From Dryas octopetala (taxonomy: Eukaryota; Streptophyta; Magnoliopsida; Rosales; Rosaceae), in NCBI GenBank assembly GCA_963921425.1, contig OY992834.1:24379923-24443922 (forward strand): DNA of 64,000 nt. The letters are read 5' to 3'. The notes beneath the pieces were generated by a model that saw only the letters and a list, made by a program, of their open reading frames with translations, had not been told where the DNA came from and did not search any database. The stretch's first letter is position 1. Each line of letters begins with the position of its first letter. Of this stretch, positions 56,509 through 64,000 are shown piece by piece. A program made the position numbers and the translations under genes.

Positions 56509-57816
56509 GGTTATGATCTGACAAATAAACAGTGACATGTGTGCCGGTTTATTACACAAACCCCTGACATTTTCGTGTTTTCACATACACCCGGCCCTTG
56601 AGTTTTCAGAAATTACAAAAAGACCACGTGAGGTTTTAAATTGTTTTCACATAATCCATTCGGTTAAAATTATGTCCAAATATTGTTGACATCGGTATAA
56701 AAACTACCTTTAAATTATAAGTTTAACATTTTAGTTATTTACATGCACACCCCTTGAGGTTTATCATGTTTTCACAGAACCCCCTATGGTTCCACAAATT
56801 ATAGTAACATACCTTGAGGTTTTAACTCAATTATAGAAAGATCCCCAAAGTTTCAACACATTTTCACATAAGTCTTTGATAAATAAAAAAAAAGGAACAT
56901 GACAAAATATTGCAATAGTTGAAAAAATATATATATCGTTTAGTATGTAAAAATGAAAATATATTGTTGAGAGACATTGTTTTAACTTCATAAATGTTAT
57001 TTTGGTATTTACAAGATTCTGCCATTTATGTTTATGATTAAGGGGTAATATGAAAAAATGTTAAAACCTTGACGGGTTATGTAAAAACATAATAAACCTT
57101 AAGGGGTGTTAATGTAAATGAACCCAAAGGTAGATTTATTTCCTTTTTAACTAAACTTGTGAGAGATATGTTTTATGAGTTTCTTTTGTAATTCTGCATT
57201 TTGAGGAGCAACTATGGGTTTCGATCTTTTGCAATTCTACATTTTGAGGAGCAACCCAATTTGTGATCGATATACTCTTTCTCCTGTTTTTTGGGTTTCT
57301 TTTATTCTCCCTTCCTACCGCTATTTTTTATATTACTGATGTTTTTGTGTTATTTGTTTATTTTTTTAACTAAAATGGTGAGCAACTTGTCTATATTACA
57401 TTGTGCGGTATATATACACAAATGCTCTAAAATTAACTAGTTAGTAAGTTAATACAAACCTAATCATTCTGTTGGGCCCACTGCACAATGTATTCTCAAA
57501 ATCTGAACCGTCTATTTTTTAGTCCATACTTCATAGATCATCTCTGTAAAAATTCTCCAAAATCGAAAATCATTTAACAATTTGATTACAATAACAACTA
57601 TTCATATGTTTTTTATCGAAAATAGTGTTCGTCTATTTATTTGATTACAATTAAATGACTAAATGATTTTTGATTTAGTTGATTTTTTACAATAATGATC
57701 TTTGAAGTAGAGCCTAAAAAATTAACGGTTCGGATTATGAGATTAGTTATGTGGTAGGCTCAAAAACATGGTTATCTTCATATTAACTTGCTAACTAGTT
57801 ATCTTTAGAGCATTTT

Positions 57817-57830
<14 letters not shown>
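56509..57830. repeat. Long direct repeat R, copy 2
   Basis: Copy of 45346-46670 with few base changes and the same order of internal MITEs (foldback element at about 57405-57822). Its left edge is the end of the truncated hAT. Confidence 0.95.
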
Positions 57831-57850
<20 letters not shown>

Positions 57851-57853
<3 letters not shown>

Positions 57854-57918
57854 GGCCCTTCTAATAAGGGATCCCTCATTTAACACTAAATGAGGGAACC
57901 CTTATTGGAAGGGCCCTC
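57851..57918. mobile_element. 68-bp palindromic foldback between TA runs
   Basis: Two 32-base arms, beginning GAGGGCCCTTCTAATAAGGG, are inverted copies with two mismatches around a 4-base loop (ACAC). (TA)n runs lie on both sides. As RNA or single-stranded DNA it would form a near-perfect hairpin. Confidence 0.9.
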
Positions 57919-58843
57919 TATATATATATATATATATATACCACAACAAAATTGTCAGTTAATTTTTTTGCTGATATCTGAATTCTAAAAGAAATCACTT
58001 GTTTTTTCAACCTGATATATAATATATATATATATATATTTTTTTAAGTTTTTGAAGACAGCAGTTTAAATATTTTTCTGTGTCTACCATGGAAGGACCT
58101 GCTTCTCTACCACTTCTCTTCTCGATTAGCTTCGTTCTTCCTCCCGCACTATATATCAGGACCCAAGTACTCAATCTCGATCTCTCTCTATAATACATTT
58201 TGTGGGTGTGTTCTGATTGGAATTGTATATTCGGTTTTTCTCCTAATGGTATGTTTTGGATGTGAAAGATATTATGGGTTCGGGAGTGGTGATGAAGAGG
58301 AATATGGAATGGAGTAGAGCATGGACAGTAATGGCACCAGTTTTATTTTTCGTAAAAAAATATATATGTTTAAAGATTTAATTACTTGGAATAATTTTGT
58401 GTTTGATTTGAGTCTTTACATTTAAGAAGTTGTTGGTACGTACGGTGATATACATCCATTTTTCTTTTCTTTCTTGGTTTTCTTTGCACCAAACTACATG
58501 ATTAGCTACTAGTAATAGTAGCAGCTTGAGTAATTGACAATTTGCATTAATAAGAAGATAAGCTATGTATATATAAAAAGTTGGGCATATGTATACATTC
58601 TAATCTAATGGTTAACATTGTTTCAGGTGCCTCGAGTTCTTCTTCAGAAGATATTTACTCAACTTTTCTTATATATCAATGTATAGGTTTATAATAGGTA
58701 AGATGCTGTTCCATCTTTATCAACAAAAGAAGCAAAAGATTGAAAACTAAAGCAATGTACAGTTTTATAATATACTCTTGTTTCAGGTAAGATGTTGTTC
58801 CATCTTGAATTGGAGCTATGGTGTACTGAAGCAAAAGAAGAGG

Positions 58844-58903
58844 TTCTCTTTTATTCTTATGACTAGTAAAAGGCTATTCTTTTATTCTTATGACTAGTAA
58901 AAG
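58844..58903. repeat. Two-copy 30-bp tandem repeat
   Basis: TTTTATTCTTATGACTAGTA with AAAGG repeats twice in tandem. Confidence 0.85.
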
Positions 58904-59436
58904 GTTCTCCCATATATTCTTGTTTCAAGTAACTTATCCTTTTCGCAGTGAAAACAGAAAGAGAAATGTCAACCAGTAATTATCATATGGTTAGCTTTTA
59001 TATGATTAGCATCCTTTTACTGCAACCTTAGATCTTCATCTAGATTTTTGTATCTCTGACCTAGTATATCTATATATGTGTATACACACAGGCTGACACA
59101 CACATATACATATACTTCCCTATACTTCCCTGACATATACATATATTTCCCATAAAGGGGTAAAAGTGGCACTAGAAATGAAGAGTATTATGTTGCTGAA
59201 AACATGCTTCAGCGGTCAACTCAGGCGAGATATCTAACTCTGTAGGTAAGTTTTACTCAATTTTTCTAGATGGTGATTGCTTTTAACTATAGCATGAACT
59301 TTAGGTTAAGATATAATACACAACCTCACACATACTAGGCTTGCACTTAGAACTGCCATCAGCTATGACAAAAACTTTCTTAGGAAGAATTTGAGTTAAC
59401 TTGTAGATTCATCTCTCAATTAGACTTATATAAACA

Positions 59437-60005
59437 TGTTGAAAATTAATGCACATTATTGGAAAATACTACAAAATTCTAGAGACTAGCTTCCTCAAAG
59501 CCCATACAAATTAAAGCTAGAATATTTCACATAGTTCTACATAATTCTAAAAGTCTAGAAGATAGCTTGATAAGAAGAAAGAGTATTCTAGATAAATCTA
59601 TTAGTAACTATCTTAACTAGAGAAGTCTACATAATTCTACATAAAAGAAGAGTCTAGAATATTAAGCTTATATAAGAATGTACTAGAACATAATTAAAAG
59701 TGTAGTATCTACATAAAAGAAGAGTCTAGAATATTAAGCTTATATAAGAATGTACTAGAACATAATTAAAAGTGTAGTATACTCTAGAACCTACTAGTAG
59801 CATGTGGCTAATAGATGTTATAGAGAAGTCGAGTAGGTTCATCTACTCTCTATATATAGCATGTACCCATTTCTAAGTGTAAGCAAGAGGCAATACTAAA
59901 AGCCACTAGTCCTAAAGTCTTATTGTCCTAGATATCTACATCTCTATTTGTATCCTCCTCTGTTTATCAATAAAAGATACTTTGTTTTATAATTCAAACA
60001 CTTCT
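59437..60005 (+). mobile_element. Possible solo Copia LTR nested in the CACTA element
   Basis: Starts TGTTGAAAATTAATG, has a TATA box (CTCTATATATAGCATG, about 59849-59864) and an AATAAA signal (about 59971), the parts of a Copia LTR. The right border is uncertain (CAAACA near 60000). It includes the 72-bp tandem duplication. Confidence 0.45.
59637..59780. repeat. Perfect 72-bp tandem duplication
   Basis: 59637-59708 and 59709-59780 are identical, beginning CTACATAAAAGAAGAGTC. Perfect identity points to a recent event. Confidence 0.95.
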
Positions 60006-60871
60006 CATATCAAGCATAGATAGCCAATAGAAGCTTACACAAGCCATTAGCTACGAGTGTCCTAAACACCCTCTAAATTTTTAACAAAACACTATGCATG
60101 TGCCCCTAATTTAATCATTGTCCTATTTATTTTCAATGTTATACTAAAAGTAACTTAATTGTATTTATTATCCAATATGTGTCTTTGTGTATGAATTTTT
60201 TTCTCTGTCTTGTATAGATCTCCAGCAGTCGAATAGGTCTATCCAAAAAATTGCTGCAGAAGTTTAATTGAATCATGATATTGGCGTCAAGTAGAGTAAC
60301 CATACCAGAGTTGATTAAATTTTTCCAATTAAGATCCTGGTACTGACCAACTAAAAAGAGAGGCCTTCAGTACCAACTAGTAGTAAAGGTTTTATAAAGA
60401 ATTGTCATCGATCTAATTGAGATTCTCTCATTGTCTCTCTCTTTGTCCCTCTATTTCCTGCTATTGACTGACAATTAAGGTTAGGGTTCTTATTCTGACC
60501 TAAAAAAAAGGTTAGGATTTTTCTTTTGTTTTTTAGTCTGCATTTTAAATTCGTAAAGACCCATAAACTTAAAAGATGCAAAAACATAAAGATGCAATTT
60601 TTATGGAAATTTTAGATTTCCAAATGATTTATTTATTTAATTTTTTTCCCAAACTACATGCAAATGTTGAAGTATGTATCATCTTTGTACCTTTGCTTTA
60701 AATATTTACATTGCTGTGGGCTTTCATAATGGTCTCTTAGCAGATATGTTGTTAAGACTTTAAGTTATTTATGAATGTCATTATTTATAAACTATCAAGG
60801 TGGGCACATAAATTTTAAATTGTATATGGTTTTTTGATATAATGAATTTTAATAAATTTATTATGTTGCAG

Positions 60872-60968
60872 CTTGTTGATGTAATAGATCTGGTCATCCC
60901 TAGAGGCAGTAATAAGCTTGTTTCTCAAATTAAGGATTCAACTAAGATACTTGTTTTTGATCATGCTG
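60872..60968 (+). pseudogene. Captured P5CS exon (gamma-glutamyl phosphate reductase domain)
   Basis: The 97-nt exon translates to [26 protein letters not shown], then DHA and one base. This is the signature of the reductase half of plant delta-1-pyrroline-5-carboxylate synthase (proline synthesis). Splice signals are kept: TTGCAG before, and G/GTAAGA after, at a phase-1 border. Compared with the family it has LVFDHA where VLGHA is usual, so it is diverging. No neighbouring P5CS exons were found within the element. Alone it cannot make an enzyme; it is a transposon-captured fragment. Confidence 0.8.
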
Positions 60969-62780
60969 GTAAGAGAGATAGCATAGGCAATGGATACTTT
61001 CTTAGCATTCTTTAAATTATAATGTTTCTAGCTCATGTTTGATTGCATGTCTTTGGTTAAAGTTTTTGCTTAAGCTTAAGGGAAATAGAGAGTGTATTTG
61101 GATTGACAAGGGCATACCTTTTGTACTACTCTGTATATTTTAATTTCCTCCAGCGAAGTTTTGTCTTAAAATTGTTTATTTTATAGCTCAAATAAGGTCT
61201 TTAAACCTGCATGTATTGGTATTTCCTTTGAATTCTAAAGAACAGGTGTTTTAACTCAAAAAATAGCAAAATAAGCCATTTTTAGTGAATCTGACCTTAC
61301 TGGACTCTTGCTGAATTCTGTATTGCTGTGTGGGGAATTTAAATATGAGATTTAGGGGTTTGAAATTAGACTTACTAATGGTTGTTTTGGGACAAGAACC
61401 AAGTAATTTGGACCTGTATTGAATTTGTTGTGAATTTTCTAAGATGGACTGCTTGCAGAAATTTCATGCTTATGATCAACTATAATTTACTAAATTTAAA
61501 GAGATTTTGAGTGTAACTTGGTCATTTTGAGTCATGCTTATGATCTAATACTAATGAAATATGTACTAGACATGATAAAGAGTGATCTTAACCAAAAACC
61601 TTATGAATTGAAGCTATGTTTGATTTATGGTGAATTTCCTAAATTGAGACAGTTTTCAGAAAGATAAAACCCTGATTTTTGAACCTGGAAAGATTTGTAA
61701 ATGCTAGTCGATCTGTGGCTTCAATTGACTTGATAATTTTTATCAATGTTCTTTTGAATGTCTAGTACAACTCTATAAAATATCATGTTCATAGCTCTTG
61801 TTTTTATTTTTATAAAAATCACAAGGACTGCTCTGCCTTGATTTGCTATTTTTTTGGCAAGTAGTAACCTAAACTTGTTCTTGAGTTTTAACCATGTTAT
61901 GGTTGGAAATAGGTCATGATAATTTTATTCCTTATAGTTTGAAATGTATATTTTGAGCTGGAGAAATATATTGATCTAGTTCCATCCCATTGGTTTGAAA
62001 GAATTCCAAGAGCCTACACTGCACAGATTTCCTATCTCACAGGCAGTTTGCCTTTCCTTTCACTTTTTCTTAAAAAGACTTTTTTCTTTCTTTGATGACT
62101 CTGAAATTCTAAGTTATTACCGATATGAGGCATGTGGTTTTTTAACAGGTTCGGTGAAGATAACATCATACATGTTTCTTTTTGGCCAATATTTTTAACT
62201 TAGTTCATGTAAATGTTAATTTTTTAGTTCATGTAAATGTTTAGTTAACTAAATTTATTGAACCATCGATCTTTTGTTATGATATAGAGCTGTTATAACT
62301 GAGGCAGCACAACACATGGGAGGAAATTGAAATTGATGAGGTGCAGATTTCACGGGTCAATTTTGTCAATAATTACATGTAAAGATGTTGCCATGCTAAT
62401 ATTTTGTACATGTGAGCAGCTTTCGGTACATTACAACTTGTTTTGGTTTTGTAAAGGTCTTTATAAGTAGGTTTAGGCAACATTACTTTAGTTATTAGGC
62501 TGGTGGTTATGTTTAGACCTCTAGAAAACAAAAAATGTGTTCTCTTATTGGATATTGTACTGTAAACCTTTTTTGGCAGCTTCGAATATTGTTATTGGTG
62601 ATTGGAATATATGGAATGAGAATGGAAGATTTTATGGCTGCACAATTTCTGCCCATTTTAATTTACAGGCACAAATTTATGTTCAATTAATTATATCATT
62701 TTTAGGTGAAAAACTGATATATAACATACATTCCAATAATAAACGATATTAGTTTTGGTCTAAAAACAGAAATGTTTTGA
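60969..62780. other. Interior of the CACTA element, no gene recognised
   Basis: T-rich intron-like sequence with no frame matching a known protein. The earlier interior (58040-59436 and 60006-60871) is similar. Confidence 0.4.
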
Positions 62781-62789
62781 TGTTTTGAT

Positions 62790-63125
62790 ATCAGATTTTA
62801 TCTCAGACTTGATATATAAACAATGTTTAGATATCAGAGCATGTTCCATACCTGATATTGATACCAGGTTATATGTCAGTATTAGTGTCAAATATGATAT
62901 CTATTGACCATAACTATTGATACTCGAATTTTGTAGATATCAGAAATAATAAAAAATCGGATATCTATTTTGTATTTAGGACATCAGGTTGAAAAAAAAA
63001 AAGATATATAAAAATATTTACATATCAGTTTAAAACTGATATCTAAAATATGAACATTAAATATCATGACTCGCTATATCAGACGGTTACCCCATTAGAT
63101 ATCAGTCCACGACTGATATATATTG
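62790..63125. repeat. GATATC/TGATAT subterminal motif cluster of the CACTA
   Basis: The word GATATC or TGATATC occurs repeatedly in both orientations, far above the local background, as in CACTA subterminal regions. Confidence 0.7.
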
Positions 63126-63154
63126 ACAATTTTGTAGTAGTGATATATATATAG

Positions 63155-64000
63155 AAGAGCGCTGTTGTAAAATTTTATTTACTCGCAAATATTCGAGTCT
63201 AGTAGTATATTAACGAGGTCGAACCTCAAGGAGTGAGGAGTGATGCAAAACGATACACTAAGCTTAAACTTAAGTTAATTTAAAACTAACCTAATTTGAA
63301 AATTTTGTTAGGTTTGTGAGACAACTTAAAATAAAATGCAACTAAAATGAAAAAGCAAATAAAGTAGATGAAAAGAGAATAAAGTAAATAAAGGTGCAAG
63401 AATTTAAATATTAAATCTAGAAAGGAAAATAACAACTCTTTGGTTTTAGAAGCTAAACAATGGTATAAGAACCAAGGTTAGGGTTCCACACCACTTATGA
63501 ACATATTAAGTGAGATTTTTAGTAATTTCCCCAAAAAGGAGGGCACCCAAGAGTCACTTGATGCCCTCTTACAAAGATAAATATGAATTGAGCACAAAAA
63601 TTGAAGATTTATATAGTAGATCTTGATCTTGCTTAGAAAATGCAAACTTTAAGCAACTCAAGTGAACCAAAATTAAGAAACAACTAGAGTTCAAAGAAGT
63701 TTGTGTTTTAAAAGATTAACCATAAAGTTAAAATGTGGAAAGAGGATATAACTACCCATAATATATGACATTATGGGTGAAAGATGATCTCTTTCTCATT
63801 TTAATATCAAAATCTTAAATAAAGAAAGAAAGAAATAAGCATGTAATTTAAAGAACAAGAAAATACATAACACTACTAACCATAAAGTAAAGAATACATA
63901 AAATAAAAGGCATAAAGTAAATAAAGGATTATGAGAAGAGAGAAGAGAGATATAATATTAAAGTTAACTATAAAGTAAAAAACTACATAAAATTAAAGGT
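63155..64000. repeat. Long direct repeat L, copy 2 (runs off the window)
   Basis: Starts GAGCGCTGTTGTAAAATTTT like copy 1 at 46671 and matches it to the window edge with small indels (for example a short GAGTGAGGAGTGATG duplication near 63235). No coding region. Confidence 0.9.

Larger units (their letters stand above)
57942..63142. mobile_element. CACTA element (5.2 kb) inserted in the R-L repeat copy
   Basis: The right end read inward is CACTACTACAAAATTGTCAAT. The left end is CACAACAAAATTGTCAGTTA, so it lacks three bases of the terminus but is otherwise the same. Subterminal regions are rich in GATATC/CTGATAT words, and TTTTTTCAACCTGATAT/ATCAGGTTGAAAAAA is shared in inverted form (about 58003 and 62985). 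It separates repeats R (56509-57830) and L (63155-64000), which are adjacent in the other copy. No intact transposase. It carries a P5CS exon at 60872. Confidence 0.75.

Noticed and set aside
57420..57840. Thought of R as a new element in its own right
   Set aside because: The R copies contain known MITE types and share borders with L, so a segmental duplicate explains them better.
58007..58198. Minus frame of 63 codons near the CACTA left end
   Set aside because: No motif, ends in a TA/poly-Ile run, and no promoter or homolog recognised.

Overview
The window is nuclear DNA of a flowering plant. Multi-exon genes with short AT-rich GT-AG introns sit in a dense mosaic of plant transposons (Copia and Gypsy-like LTR pieces, CACTA, hAT, Mutator-like and Harbinger/Tourist elements, a Helitron remnant). 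A eudicot of the rosid type, perhaps Rosaceae, is my inference from the look of the proteins and repeats; nothing in the window proves it.

Only two host genes look intact. (1) A plus-strand DNA demethylase of the ROS1/DEMETER family, 16123-27543: 20 exons that stay in frame through every junction and predict about 1,779 residues with all catalytic and metal-binding motifs. (2) A minus-strand ARF-GTPase-activating protein with an ARF-GAP zinc finger and a C2 domain (AGD11-like), 43059-38617: 9 exons, 395 residues. They face each other and are not an operon or pathway pair. Loss of 5-methylcytosine and vesicle traffic are their separate jobs.

Layout. 1-2240: decayed Copia gag on the minus strand, in frame with an unrecognised tract. 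2242-3110: broken cucumisin-type subtilase. 3100-4790: duplicated non-coding segments split by insertions. 5025-5360: broken wall-associated-kinase N-terminus. 5361-11550: gene-poor, with two Mutator-like MITEs and a 1.2-kb hAT element. 11551-14255: Harbinger-like element holding an ORF1 remnant and a small Cys-motif reading frame. 14256-16122: presumed upstream region of the demethylase. 16123-27543: demethylase gene with a Tourist MITE in its last intron. 27544-38105: repeats and MITEs, including a 0.95-kb hAT. 38617-43500: AGD gene and a tandem duplication in its upstream region. 43500-49760: repeats. 49580-52490: AAR2-like exon fragment, one end of a CACTA element with transposon gene exons, and a Helitron helicase remnant. 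52900-55720: Copia remnant with primer-binding site and RNase H tail. 55723-64000: truncated hAT, then the second copy of a segment first seen at 45346-47450; that second copy is split by a 5.2-kb CACTA element carrying a spliced-looking P5CS exon.

I did not find a convincing new biological system. The observations most worth following are the CACTA that split a duplicated segment and carries a host exon, the tandem exon duplication that builds the demethylase N-terminus, and the small Cys-motif gene inside the Harbinger-like element. All exon borders are my reading of splice signals and reading frame, without transcript data.
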